The notes under the pieces are model-generated. The model had not been told where the DNA came from. It saw only the letters and a program-made list of their open reading frames with translations, and made no database searches. Positions 36,998 to 44,677 of a stretch of DNA of 64,000 bases are shown in pieces (positions within the stretch are counted from its first letter, which is position 1; every line of letters starts with the position of its first letter). The position numbers were made by a program, and so were the translations under genes. The stretch is taken from NCBI RefSeq assembly GCF_945906775.1, contig NZ_CAMDRE010000002.1, forward strand, positions 558,001 through 622,000. Reading direction: 5' to 3'. The stretch is from Citrobacter sp. Marseille-Q6884. GTDB taxonomy: Bacteria > Pseudomonadota > Gammaproteobacteria > Enterobacterales > Enterobacteriaceae.

Positions 36998-37456
36998 TTA
37001 TTTGAGGCGCTCCGCGAGGTAACGGGCGTAATCCGGGATCAGGATTTCCGTCGCATCATTGAAGTTAGGCGACTGGATGATGAAATCGGCAGTTGAAACG
37101 TTGGTGGCGACCGGAATGTTCCATACCGTGGCCAGACGCAGAAGCGCTTTGACATCAGGATCGTGCGGCACCGCATTGAGCGGATCCCAGAAGAAAATCA
37201 GCACGTCAATTTTGCCTTCTGAGATCAGCGCGCCTACCTGCTGATCGCCGCCCATCGGACCGCTCAGCATGGCGTTAACGTCCATGCCGGTTGCGCGCTG
37301 AATTAAGTTTCCAGTCGTGCCCGTCGCATAGAGAACGTGTTGTTCCAGCAATGGCTGGTGGCGTTCCACCCAGCTCATCAGCATCTGTTTACAGTGATCG
37401 TGTGCAACCAGCGCAATATGTTTACGCGCCGGTAAAGTGCGAGTCGTTAATTCCAT
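36998..37456 (-). CDS. mgsA: Methylglyoxal synthase
   Basis: MgsA converts dihydroxyacetone phosphate to methylglyoxal, a bypass that relieves sugar-phosphate stress. The 152-aa protein has the E. coli length, with ALVAHDHCK (about 16-24; active-site His), TGTTGNLI (phosphate loop, about 45-52) and SGPMGGDQQ (about 65-73; catalytic Asp). It is convergent with helD. Confidence 0.97.
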   Translation of the reverse strand: MELTTRTLPARKHIALVAHDHCKQMLMSWVERHQPLLEQHVLYATGTTGNLIQRATGMDVNAMLSGPMGGDQQVGALISEGKIDVLIFFWDPLNAVPHDPDVKALLRLATVWNIPVATNVSTADFIIQSPNFNDATEILIPDYARYLAERLK

Positions 37457-37549
37457 AGTACTGCTCCCAAGTTAACCTCGTTACAGAGTACTGGAAGCAC
37501 TTGACGCTGCAAGAGAAAGACAAAAAAAATGCGCACGCGAACATAAATG

Positions 37550-38212
37550 TCACGAAGGCGGTTGCTTCTCAGCCCATTGCAGAAAGTTGCTTCGTGTTTG
37601 CGGGTCGGCTTGCTGAAACCAGTATTTCAGACGTTGCTCGGTGAGTGTCTGCGATTGCGGTGGCACCCGATCCAGTTCCGACACGCCAGAAAGCAGCGAG
37701 CTATCATCAGCCATCATGGTGGCAAATTGCGGTAATGAGGCATGTCTGGAGGCTTTGTTATAGCGCTCAGTCTCACGTTCATAATCGATGATTTTCGCCG
37801 TGGACGTGATCGTCAGGATATCCAGTTTCACCGGAATGGGCATGGAATCCCCATCCAGCAGTTCTACGCGCGGGGCGCTATCAAAATGGGTCGCGTCGCG
37901 TTCATTGCCCAGGCGTGGAAGATGGAAATTGACCTGGCTGACGAGTTGAGTGTTAAAGCTTACCACCAGCGGTGGGGAAATATAAAGACGTTCTTCATGG
38001 CTGGACAGACGAATCGTTTTCTCTACGCGAAACACCAGTTGATGCGGGCCATTCTCAAGCTCAATGCTGTCAGCGCCACGCAGCAAAGAGCTGGAAACCT
38101 TTTTTCCGTCCAGCACCAGAAGATCAATGTCATTTGACAGGCGTAAAGACGTCGCAAAAACGGTTACCGGCAAACACAGGGCGAGCAATGCTGTCACAAT
38201 GCCGGTTTTCAT
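37550..38212 (-). CDS. yccT: YccT (CsgI), periplasmic DUF2057 protein
   Basis: This 220-aa protein has a signal peptide (MKTGIVTALLALCLPVTVFA) and the DUF2057 fold, with the LRLSNDIDLLVLDGKKVSSSLL start of the mature protein. In E. coli the protein was reported to limit CsgA assembly into curli (named CsgI); that role is taken from the family, not from this sequence. It is divergent from yccU. Confidence 0.92.
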   Translation of the reverse strand: MKTGIVTALLALCLPVTVFATSLRLSNDIDLLVLDGKKVSSSLLRGADSIELENGPHQLVFRVEKTIRLSSHEERLYISPPLVVSFNTQLVSQVNFHLPRLGNERDATHFDSAPRVELLDGDSMPIPVKLDILTITSTAKIIDYERETERYNKASRHASLPQFATMMADDSSLLSGVSELDRVPPQSQTLTEQRLKYWFQQADPQTRSNFLQWAEKQPPS

Positions 38213-38382
38213 AAGGTTCTCCTGTCCAAAATGCCGGGTTAAGATGTATCAAAACTTTTCGACAATCATGTTTACTAACATATAGACATAATTTCCAGTT
38301 TAGCTCTCATGCGCCAGTATGGGATGAATGGTTGCAACGTCAGGTTTGTCGTACACTTTGCAAAACAGCCTGGAGGAAGATG

Positions 38383-38796
38383 ATGAAAGAGACCGATATT
38401 GCTGGCATTTTGACATCCACCCGTACGATTGCGTTGGTGGGGGCAAGCGATAAGCCCGATCGTCCAAGTTATCGGGTAATGAAATATTTGCTCGATCAGG
38501 GCTATCACGTTATTCCGGTTTCCCCAAAAGTTGCCGGGAAAACGCTGCTGGGACAACAGGGCTACGCCACGCTGGCGGATGTCCCCGAGAAAGTGGATAT
38601 GGTGGATGTCTTCCGTAATTCAGAGGCCGCGTGGGGTGTGGCGCAGGAAGCGATTGCTATAGGGGCGAAGACCTTATGGATGCAGCTTGGGGTCATTAAT
38701 GAACAAGCGGCTGTGCTGGCGAGTGATGCCGGTCTGGCCGTGGTGATGGATCGCTGTCCGGCCATTGAAATCCCGCGACTGGGGCTGGCGAAGTAA
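38383..38796 (+). CDS. yccU: YccU, CoA-binding domain protein
   Basis: This 137-aa protein is made almost wholly of a CoA-binding Rossmann domain, with TIALVGASDKPDRPSYRV (about 14-31) and ending AIEIPRLGLAK. The E. coli start MKETDIAG at 38383 has GGAGG at 6-bp spacing, better than the overlapping ATG at 38380. Its function is unknown; it is probably a ligand-binding or regulatory protein. Confidence 0.93.
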   Translation: MKETDIAGILTSTRTIALVGASDKPDRPSYRVMKYLLDQGYHVIPVSPKVAGKTLLGQQGYATLADVPEKVDMVDVFRNSEAAWGVAQEAIAIGAKTLWMQLGVINEQAAVLASDAGLAVVMDRCPAIEIPRLGLAK

Positions 38797-38824
38797 GTCT
38801 TTACCGTGGTGCAGTTACGCGTTG

Positions 38825-38889
38825 CTTATCCGGCGTGTCGTTCACAGCCGGATAAGATGCGTAGACCCGATGGGCGAAGCGCCATCGGG
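38825..38889. repeat. Pair of REP-like palindromes (BIME)
   Basis: CTTATCCGGC/GCCGGATAAG (38825-38856) and CCCGATGGGC/GCGCCATCGGG (38867-38889) lie side by side between convergent yccU and hspQ. This is the typical place and structure of an enterobacterial BIME. The first resembles the repeat at 10859. Confidence 0.75.
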
Positions 38890-38901
38890 CACGGCTTAAC
38901 A

Positions 38902-39219
38902 TCAGTTGCGCAGGCGTGGAGCCTGAAGCTGCCTACGGATTGTCCGCGCCAGTTCATCCATCGAGGGTTGCTCGGGATGCTCTTCCTGTAATTCACTGCT
39001 CAACTGTGCTTCCGCCAGATACGTATGTACTGGCAGGCCATTGTCGTCTTCCATCACCACGTGATACCAGGGAGCGGCGCGAAGTTCGTCGTTGACCGCC
39101 AACTCATCGGGTGACGGGTCATCAAGCGAATATTCCGGGTCGATATCCACGACCACTCCGAGGTAACCTAACAGGGAATGGCGGACCTGCTGGCCGATAC
39201 CGAATTTGCTGGCAATCAT
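38902..39219 (-). CDS. hspQ: HspQ, heat-shock hemimethylated-DNA-binding protein
   Basis: HspQ is a small heat-shock protein reported to bind hemimethylated oriC DNA and act as a specificity enhancer of Lon. The 105-aa protein starts MIASKFGIGQQVRHSLLGYL; a GTG two codons upstream (39225) is less likely. A sigma-32-like promoter precedes it. It is convergent with yccU across the REP pair. Confidence 0.95.
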   Translation of the reverse strand: MIASKFGIGQQVRHSLLGYLGVVVDIDPEYSLDDPSPDELAVNDELRAAPWYHVVMEDDNGLPVHTYLAEAQLSSELQEEHPEQPSMDELARTIRRQLQAPRLRN

Positions 39220-39248
39220 AGTCACCTCCCGGGAAATAGATACCCTCT

Positions 39249-39276
39249 ATGTAAGGGTAATATTCCTCATTTCAAG
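39249..39276 (-). promoter_or_regulatory. Sigma-32-type promoter of hspQ
   Basis: On the gene strand CTTGAAA (plus 39270-39276) is followed after 12 bp by CCCTTACAT (plus 39249-39257). This is close to the heat-shock consensus CTTGAAA-N11-16-CCCATnT. The -35 directly abuts the rlmI stop. Confidence 0.75.
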
Positions 39277-40467
39277 TTACATGATGCGACAGGCAAACCC
39301 TTTCAGATACAGCCCTTCCGGGTAGGTAGCGATCACGGGGTGATCGGCGGCCTGACGGAACTGCTCTATAAATTGTACATCACGACCAGCATCTATTGCG
39401 GCATCGGCGATGATTTTCTGAAATAAATCGGTGGTCATCAGTCCAGAGCAGGAGAATGTCAGCAATACGCCACCCGGATTCAGTAGCTGGATAGCCAGCA
39501 TATTGATGTCTTTATAGCCGCGACAAGCGCCCATCAGCTGGCTTTTGTTTTCGACAAACTTCGGCGGATCCATCACGATGACATCAAATTTCTCACCGCG
39601 ATCGCGATAAGTACGCAGCAGTTTGAACACGTCATCACGTACAAATTCGGCCTTGCTCAGATCCAGCTTGTTCAGTTCAACGTTCTGCCTGGCGATATCG
39701 AGCGCTTCCTGAGAGGTATCAACGCTGACCACCTGGCTGCATCCACCCATTAATGCCGACACGGCGAAGCCGCCGGTATAAGAGAAGCAGTTCAGTACGC
39801 GCTGATTTTCCACGTAGCGACGCGTTGCCAGACGGCTGTCACGTTGATCCAGGTAATAGCCGGTTTTATGACCGTGCTGGATATCAACCAGCAGCTTCAT
39901 GCCGTGTTCTTCAATCGGCAGCAGGGCAGGCGGCAGTTCGCCGGTAACGGGCCCTTGTGTCAGCTCCATCCCTTCTTTCTTACGTACCGCCACGTCGCTA
40001 CGGTCATAAATGGCGCATTCCGGGAACACGGCCTGCAGGGCGCTAATCAGGGCGGCACGTTGGTATTCAGCACCCGCACTGAGCAGTTGCAGAACGAGGA
40101 AGTTATCAAAACGGTCAATGGTGATGCCGGGCATACCATCAGATTCACCGGCAATCAGGCGGTAGCTATTCAGACCGTCCTTTTTCGCCAGCCAGTCGCG
40201 CCATTTCTGTGCTTGTTGCAGACGACGAATAAAGAAATCAATATCAATGGATTCAGACTTATCGAACGTCCAGACACGTGCACGGATCTGCGACGCAGGG
40301 GAATACGCACCGCGTGCTAACCATTTACCCTGATGGTCAACAATATCGATGGTTTCACCAAGATTGGCTTTACCTTCCATACGTGCGACGGCACCGGAAA
40401 AAACCCACGGATGGCGGCGAAGTAATGATTTTTCGCGCCCTTTGGCTAACACTAAACGTACACTCAT
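39277..40467 (-). CDS. rlmI: RlmI, 23S rRNA m5C1962 methyltransferase
   Basis: RlmI methylates cytosine 1962 of 23S rRNA. The 396-aa protein has an N-terminal PUA domain (about 2-80: LAKGREKSLLRRHPWVFSGA). A Rossmann methyltransferase follows, with NCFSYTGGFAVSA (about 220-232), VMDPPKF, and the catalytic cysteine in LTFSCSGLM. The length equals E. coli RlmI. It is divergent from yccX. Confidence 0.96.
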   Translation of the reverse strand: MSVRLVLAKGREKSLLRRHPWVFSGAVARMEGKANLGETIDIVDHQGKWLARGAYSPASQIRARVWTFDKSESIDIDFFIRRLQQAQKWRDWLAKKDGLNSYRLIAGESDGMPGITIDRFDNFLVLQLLSAGAEYQRAALISALQAVFPECAIYDRSDVAVRKKEGMELTQGPVTGELPPALLPIEEHGMKLLVDIQHGHKTGYYLDQRDSRLATRRYVENQRVLNCFSYTGGFAVSALMGGCSQVVSVDTSQEALDIARQNVELNKLDLSKAEFVRDDVFKLLRTYRDRGEKFDVIVMDPPKFVENKSQLMGACRGYKDINMLAIQLLNPGGVLLTFSCSGLMTTDLFQKIIADAAIDAGRDVQFIEQFRQAADHPVIATYPEGLYLKGFACRIM

Positions 40468-40561
40468 AATTTACTATTCTGTCGATTCAGAGAAATGGGC
40501 GCCATTGTCCTGAGTTTTACGAGGATTTGCAACGCGCGCCGCGATGATAAGGAGAACTGCA

Positions 40562-40843
40562 ATGTCGAAAGTCTGCATAATCGCATGGGTACACGGCCGG
40601 GTACAGGGGGTTGGATTTCGCTATACCACGCAACAAGAAGCACAACGCCTGGGGTTGACCGGGTATGCGAAGAATATGGATGACGGCAGCGTTGAAATTG
40701 TCGCCTGCGGCGAAGGCGAGCAGGTGGAAAAACTGATGAAGTGGTTAAAATCCGGAGGACCGCGCAGTGCCAGGGTAGAGCGTGTTCTCAGTGAACCGCA
40801 TCGCCCTGGCGACGAACTAAAAGGGTTTAGTATTCGCTATTAA
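40562..40843 (+). CDS. yccX: Acylphosphatase
   Basis: This 93-aa acylphosphatase hydrolyses carboxyl-phosphate bonds. It shows the substrate loop GRVQGVGFRYTT (about 13-24, with the catalytic Arg) and the catalytic Asn in GYAKNMDDGSVE (about 35-46). The start MSKVCIIAW at 40562 follows AAGGAGAACTGCA. The extra six upstream codons are not conserved. It overlaps the convergent tusE stop by 4 bp. Confidence 0.95.
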   Translation: MSKVCIIAWVHGRVQGVGFRYTTQQEAQRLGLTGYAKNMDDGSVEIVACGEGEQVEKLMKWLKSGGPRSARVERVLSEPHRPGDELKGFSIRY

Positions 40844-41169
40844 ATACATTTTACCGGTTTAGGCAGACCCGCAATTTTAGTCGCCTGTTTGGCCGGACCT
40901 TTTGGGAACAGGCGATAGAGATAACGGCTGTTGCCTTTCTCTTCGCCGAACTTATTCGCCATGGCTTTTACCAGCATGCGAATGGCCGGAGACGTATTAA
41001 ACTCCAGATAAAAATCGCGCACAAAACGCACGACTTCCCAGTGTTCTGCAGACAGGGTGATACCTTCGTTCTCAGCGATGACAGCCGCCAGCGGCTCGCT
41101 CCATTCGGTCGTGTCTTTTAAATAGCCTTCGCTATCGGTACTGATTTCTTTACCTTCAAAGATCAACAT
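40840..41169 (-). CDS. tusE: TusE, sulfur-relay protein for tRNA 2-thiolation
   Basis: TusE takes persulfide sulfur from TusBCD and gives it to MnmA for 2-thiouridine in tRNA wobble positions. The 109-aa DsrC-family protein ends KPVKCI, with the required penultimate cysteine (Cys108). Only the Tus-type single C-terminal cysteine is present, so it is a TusE rather than a sulfite-reductase DsrC. Confidence 0.96.
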   Translation of the reverse strand: MLIFEGKEISTDSEGYLKDTTEWSEPLAAVIAENEGITLSAEHWEVVRFVRDFYLEFNTSPAIRMLVKAMANKFGEEKGNSRYLYRLFPKGPAKQATKIAGLPKPVKCI

Positions 41170-41204
41170 AATTCTTCACTGCGTTAGTCAGACTGGCGGC
41201 AGTT

Positions 41205-41237
41205 TACCAAAAAAGAAAGCCCCGCATAAGCGGGGCT
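41205..41237 (-). terminator. Terminator of yccA
   Basis: AGCCCCGC/GCGGGGCT (41218-41237) has an ATAA loop. On the minus strand it is followed by TTTCTTTTTT. Confidence 0.9.
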
Positions 41238-41257
41238 GGATAATGCAGTGTGATGTC

Positions 41258-41917
41258 TTAGTCGCGGCTGGCGAAGCCCAGAATGCTCAGCAGGCTGACG
41301 AAGATGTTGTACAGCGAAACATACAGGCTGACAGTCGCACGGATGTAGTTGGTTTCACCGCCACGGATGATGTTGCTGGTTTCAAACAGGATTGCGCCTG
41401 AAGAAATCAGGATAAACACCGCGCTGATAGCCAGATGCAGAGCCGGCAGTTGCAGGAAAATATTCGCAACCATGCCGATCAGTACGACCACGATACCCGC
41501 CATCAGCATACCGCCGAGGAAGGACATATCTTTACGGGTGGTCAGCACATAGGCAGAGCAACTGAAGAAGACCAGCGCCGTCCCGCCCAACGCCATGGCG
41601 ATAACATCACCCATGCCCGCAGACAGGTAGGTGTTCAGGATCGGCCCAAGGATATAACCCAGGAAGCCGGTGAAAGCGAAAGCTGACAGAATGCCGACTG
41701 GCTTATCTGCCGTCTTGTACGTCAGGAACATCAGTCCGTACATACCGACCAGTGTCAGGATAAGACCCGGAGATGGCAGCATCAGTACTGTGCTGGCGGT
41801 CGCAGTGATCGCCGAAAATGCCAGCGTCAGGCTCAGCAGAAAATAGGTATTGCGCAGCACTTTATGTGTGCTGAGTAGCGATGTACGGTCGCGCGAAGAA
41901 CTAATAATACGATCCAT
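41258..41917 (-). CDS. yccA: YccA, BI-1-family FtsH modulator
   Basis: YccA is a 219-aa protein with seven membrane segments of the Bax-inhibitor-1 (UPF0005) family. It is an FtsH substrate that also protects SecY from FtsH when the translocon jams. The N-terminal cytoplasmic tail (MDRIISSSRDRTSLLSTHKVL) that FtsH needs is intact. The length equals E. coli YccA. Confidence 0.96.
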   Translation of the reverse strand: MDRIISSSRDRTSLLSTHKVLRNTYFLLSLTLAFSAITATASTVLMLPSPGLILTLVGMYGLMFLTYKTADKPVGILSAFAFTGFLGYILGPILNTYLSAGMGDVIAMALGGTALVFFSCSAYVLTTRKDMSFLGGMLMAGIVVVLIGMVANIFLQLPALHLAISAVFILISSGAILFETSNIIRGGETNYIRATVSLYVSLYNIFVSLLSILGFASRD

Positions 41918-42188
41918 GAGTCACTCTCTTATGACAGATGTAATTAATGACGGAGGATAATGAAATCACTGGCAATGACACAGCGGTTTTACCCATCTTT
42001 ACGCATTTTAACCCGCCAGGCTTAAGCATTTTATTTCAGCAAAAGCGCATGAATTAGATGTTATCACTTATTGTGTGAAAATGTCAGATCGACATCTTAT
42101 AGGTAACTGAAAAATATTGCGTTATCCCCAGCATCCCTTTATGAGTGACTGCGGTGTCATCATAAAACAGAACAACAAGGTGAAGGGA

Positions 42189-43817
42189 ATGACTCAACAT
42201 AAACCGAAGGTATTAACGTATACGCTGCTGGCTGCCTGTTTGATGTCTGTAAATGGCGCTGCATGGGCAGCCAATGTTCCCGCAGGAACAGAACTGGCAG
42301 AGAAACAGGAGCTGGTCAGAAATAACGGAAGCGAGCCTGCATCGCTGGACCCACATAAAGTCGAAAGCAACGTTGAGTTTAATTTAATCAGCGATATGTT
42401 CGATGGGCTGGTTGCCGTCAATCTGGCAGGGGAGATTGAGCCACGTCTGGCCGCATCCTGGGAGAATAAAGATAACACCGTCTGGACCTTTCATTTACGT
42501 CCGGGCGTAACCTGGTCAGATGGTTCTGCGATCACGGCTCAGGATGTTGTCTGGAGCTGGCAGCGCCTTGTCTCACCGCAAACCGCATCACCGTATGCCT
42601 CCTACCTGGGTAATATGCACGTCGCGAATGCGGCTGAGATTGCACAGGGGAAAAAAGAACCGACAACCCTGGGGGTGAAAGCCCTGAATGACACGACGCT
42701 GGAGATTACCCTGACGCAGCCAACGGCGGCGTTTCTGGCGATGCTGGCCCATCCGTCACTGGTACCGCTGGATAAAGTGCTGATTAGCCGCTTTGGCGAT
42801 AAGTGGACAAAGCCCGAACATTTTGTCAGCAGTGGCGCGTATAAGCTGTCGCAATGGGTGGTGAACGAGCGGATCGTTGCCGTGCGTAATACGCATTACT
42901 GGAATGATAAACACACCGTAATCAATCAAGTCACTTATCTGCCCATCAGTTCAGAAGCGGCTGATGTTAACCGTTATAAAGCCGGGGAAATCGACATTGT
43001 CTTTAGCGTGCCGGTGAATCAGTTCACGCAGTTGAAAAAGACGATGGGCGATGAACTCCATGTCTCTCCACTGCTTTCAACTTATTACTATCAGTTCAAT
43101 ACGACCCGTGCGCCGTTTAATGATCCCCGTGTGCGTCGGGCGCTGAATATGGCGCTGGATAAAGAGATCATTGCGCAAAAGGTGATGGGGCAGGGACAAC
43201 GCGAAGCGTGGGTTATCAGCCAGCCTGAAATCGGTGGGGTGAAATTGCATGCGCCAGAGTACGCGTCCTGGCCGCGCGATAAACGCATTGCGGAGGCAAA
43301 AAAACTGCTGGCAGAAGCAGGGTTTGGACCGGAACATCCTCTCTCAGTAAACCTGCTCTATAACACCTTCGAAACGCATCAACGTATTGCGATTGCCGCA
43401 TCGTCGATGTGGAAGAAAAATCTTGGCGTCGAGGTGAAGTTGCAGAACCAGGAATGGAAAACCATGCTGGACACCATGCACACCGGCAATTTCGATATGG
43501 TGCGCTATGCGTGGATTGCCGATTATGACGATGCTTCAAGCTTCCTCAATATCTTCCGTACCGGGGACAGTGAGAACACCACAAAGTACAGCAATCCTGC
43601 CTACGACAATGCGATGCGCAATGCGGCAAAAGCAAATACGGTGGAAGAGCGCGGTAAATACTACCAGCAGGCCGAAGATCTTTTAGGTGAGGATGTACCG
43701 GCCATTCCGGTTTACCACTATGTGCACACGCATCTGGTAAAACCGTGGGTGGGTGGATTTGCCCCTAATAGTTTGGGAAATTACTACACCAAAGATATGT
43801 ATATCAAAAAGCATTAA
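42189..43817 (+). CDS. OppA/MppA-like periplasmic peptide-binding protein
   Basis: This 542-aa protein of the SBP_bac_5 family has a signal peptide (MTQHKPKVLTYTLLAACLMS...AWAAN) and an OppA-like mature start (VPAGTELAEKQELVRNNGSEPASLDPHK). The ADYD motif near residue 440 matches the OppA aspartate that holds the peptide N-terminus. It is similar to OppA throughout but clearly a separate paralogue; whether it binds oligopeptides or murein tripeptide is open. No permease or ATPase genes are adjacent, so it probably feeds OppBCDF. E. coli has no such gene between yccA and serT. The ATG at 42189 has AAGGTGAAGGGA upstream. Confidence 0.87.
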   Translation: MTQHKPKVLTYTLLAACLMSVNGAAWAANVPAGTELAEKQELVRNNGSEPASLDPHKVESNVEFNLISDMFDGLVAVNLAGEIEPRLAASWENKDNTVWTFHLRPGVTWSDGSAITAQDVVWSWQRLVSPQTASPYASYLGNMHVANAAEIAQGKKEPTTLGVKALNDTTLEITLTQPTAAFLAMLAHPSLVPLDKVLISRFGDKWTKPEHFVSSGAYKLSQWVVNERIVAVRNTHYWNDKHTVINQVTYLPISSEAADVNRYKAGEIDIVFSVPVNQFTQLKKTMGDELHVSPLLSTYYYQFNTTRAPFNDPRVRRALNMALDKEIIAQKVMGQGQREAWVISQPEIGGVKLHAPEYASWPRDKRIAEAKKLLAEAGFGPEHPLSVNLLYNTFETHQRIAIAASSMWKKNLGVEVKLQNQEWKTMLDTMHTGNFDMVRYAWIADYDDASSFLNIFRTGDSENTTKYSNPAYDNAMRNAAKANTVEERGKYYQQAEDLLGEDVPAIPVYHYVHTHLVKPWVGGFAPNSLGNYYTKDMYIKKH

Positions 43818-43921
43818 GCGGTTGCAGGCTGCAATTGTGCTGAATAAACGGTCAATCTGTTGTTATTTCAGTCAATTAACAACATTTTGGCTGTTTTTCA
43901 GGCAAACGAACGTTTTGGTGC

Positions 43922-43950
43922 TTTACAGGTCCGTTCGGGATGTTTATAGT
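43922..43950 (+). promoter_or_regulatory. serT promoter
   Basis: TTTACA (43922-43927) and TATAGT (43945-43950) are spaced by 17 bp and lie 10 bp before the mature tRNA. A GC-rich stretch (GCGCC) after the -10 resembles a stringent discriminator. Confidence 0.82.
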
Positions 43951-43960
43951 GCGCCTCATT

Positions 43961-44048
43961 GGAAGCGTGGCCGAGCGGTTGAAGGCACCGGTCTTGAAAA
44001 CCGGCGACCCGAAAGGGTTCTAGAGTTCGAATCTCTACGCTTCCGCCA
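43961..44048 (+). tRNA. serT: tRNA-Ser (anticodon UGA)
   Basis: This 88-nt class II tRNA has acceptor arms GGAAGCG/CGCTTCC, an encoded CCA end, anticodon loop CTTGAAA (anticodon TGA), a long variable arm (CCCGAAAGGG) and the T loop GAGTTCGAATCTC. It reads UCA-type serine codons. serT is the SPI-5 insertion site in Salmonella, so the genes around it are expected to vary. Confidence 0.97.
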
Positions 44049-44054
44049 AACAAT

Positions 44055-44086
44055 AAAAAGGGGTTACCGAAAGGTAACCCCTTTTT
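44055..44086 (+). terminator. Terminator of serT
   Basis: AAAAAGGGGTTACC and GGTAACCCCTTTTT form a perfect stem around a GAAA tetraloop, starting 7 nt after the tRNA. Confidence 0.95.
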
Positions 44087-44130
44087 GCTTTATACCGTTG
44101 GCGTAATCCAGCTGTTATAAGGAGAGTACG

Positions 44131-44487
44131 ATGATAAAAGTAGGTATCTTGTTGGCAGCGAGCGTTCTGTCGCTCTCAGCGAACGCGGCAATGACGGAGC
44201 CTCACAGCCCGGCTCCTGGCGTGTTATGTGATAAAACTGTCTGTGCAAACGAGCACGGTATCTCAGTGGCGCTGACCACGAAGTACATCGGGAAGAAGCA
44301 GGGAGATAAACTGGCTGCGCTCGGAGACTTTGACACAACGGCCTTTACATTCCGTGGTGGACTGTTTTGTGACACCACTGAGCGCTTGTGTCGGGAAGAC
44401 CGATATTTCGGACCTGATGGTAAGCACAGTGGGAAAGTCAACCCGCATTACACCGCGCTACTGTTTGGTCAGGCCGAAAAGCCCTGA
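44131..44487 (+). CDS. YcgJ/Fels-1 prophage-like secreted protein
   Basis: This 118-aa protein has a signal peptide (MIKVGILLAASVLSLSANA) and a mature domain with four cysteines in VLCD, TVCAN, LFCD and RLCRED. These probably form two disulfides. The pattern SPxxGVLCDK...KYIGKKxGDKL fits the YcgJ family, which also contains a Fels-1 prophage protein. The function is unknown. It has its own AAGGAG ribosome-binding site and is closed by a hairpin at 44501. Its place right after serT suggests it was brought in by, or left over from, a mobile element. Confidence 0.75.
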   Translation: MIKVGILLAASVLSLSANAAMTEPHSPAPGVLCDKTVCANEHGISVALTTKYIGKKQGDKLAALGDFDTTAFTFRGGLFCDTTERLCREDRYFGPDGKHSGKVNPHYTALLFGQAEKP

Positions 44488-44500
44488 TTTTCTTCGCTAT

Positions 44501-44531
44501 TGTCACCCCGGGTCTACCTGACGGGGTGACA
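44501..44531 (+). terminator. Inverted repeat after the YcgJ-like gene
   Basis: TGTCACCCCG (44501-44510) and CGGGGTGACA (44522-44531) are perfect 10-bp arms with an 11-nt loop. There is no clear T run, so it may be a weak terminator separating this gene from the nucleoside cluster. Confidence 0.65.
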
Positions 44532-44566
44532 CTGATTTCTCTGCTGTACACCTCCCGCAACAATAA

Positions 44567-44611
44567 CTCTCAAAAATGAGAGGCCGATCCTCCCAGCAGG
44601 ACTTTTGTCCT
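44567..44611 (+). promoter_or_regulatory. Two short dyads upstream of the DeoD-like gene
   Basis: CTCTCA-AAAA-TGAGAG (44567-44582) and AGGAC-TTTT-GTCCT (44598-44611) are perfect inverted repeats, each with a 4-nt A or T centre. Their centres are about 30 bp apart, or three helical turns. A TACAAT -10-like element follows near 44635 without a good -35, as expected for an activated promoter. They are candidate operators for this cluster. Confidence 0.5.
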
Positions 44612-44677
44612 CAATCCTCTTCATTCGTCTGGTTACAATCCCTGCATCTTTTCAATATCACTGATTCAGGAATTGTT

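Noticed and set aside
44576..44677. N-terminal extension of the DeoD-like phosphorylase (start at 44576)
   Set aside because: The added residues have no similarity to PNP proteins and run through the candidate operators. The ATG at 44678 has a ribosome-binding site and the DeoD start sequence.
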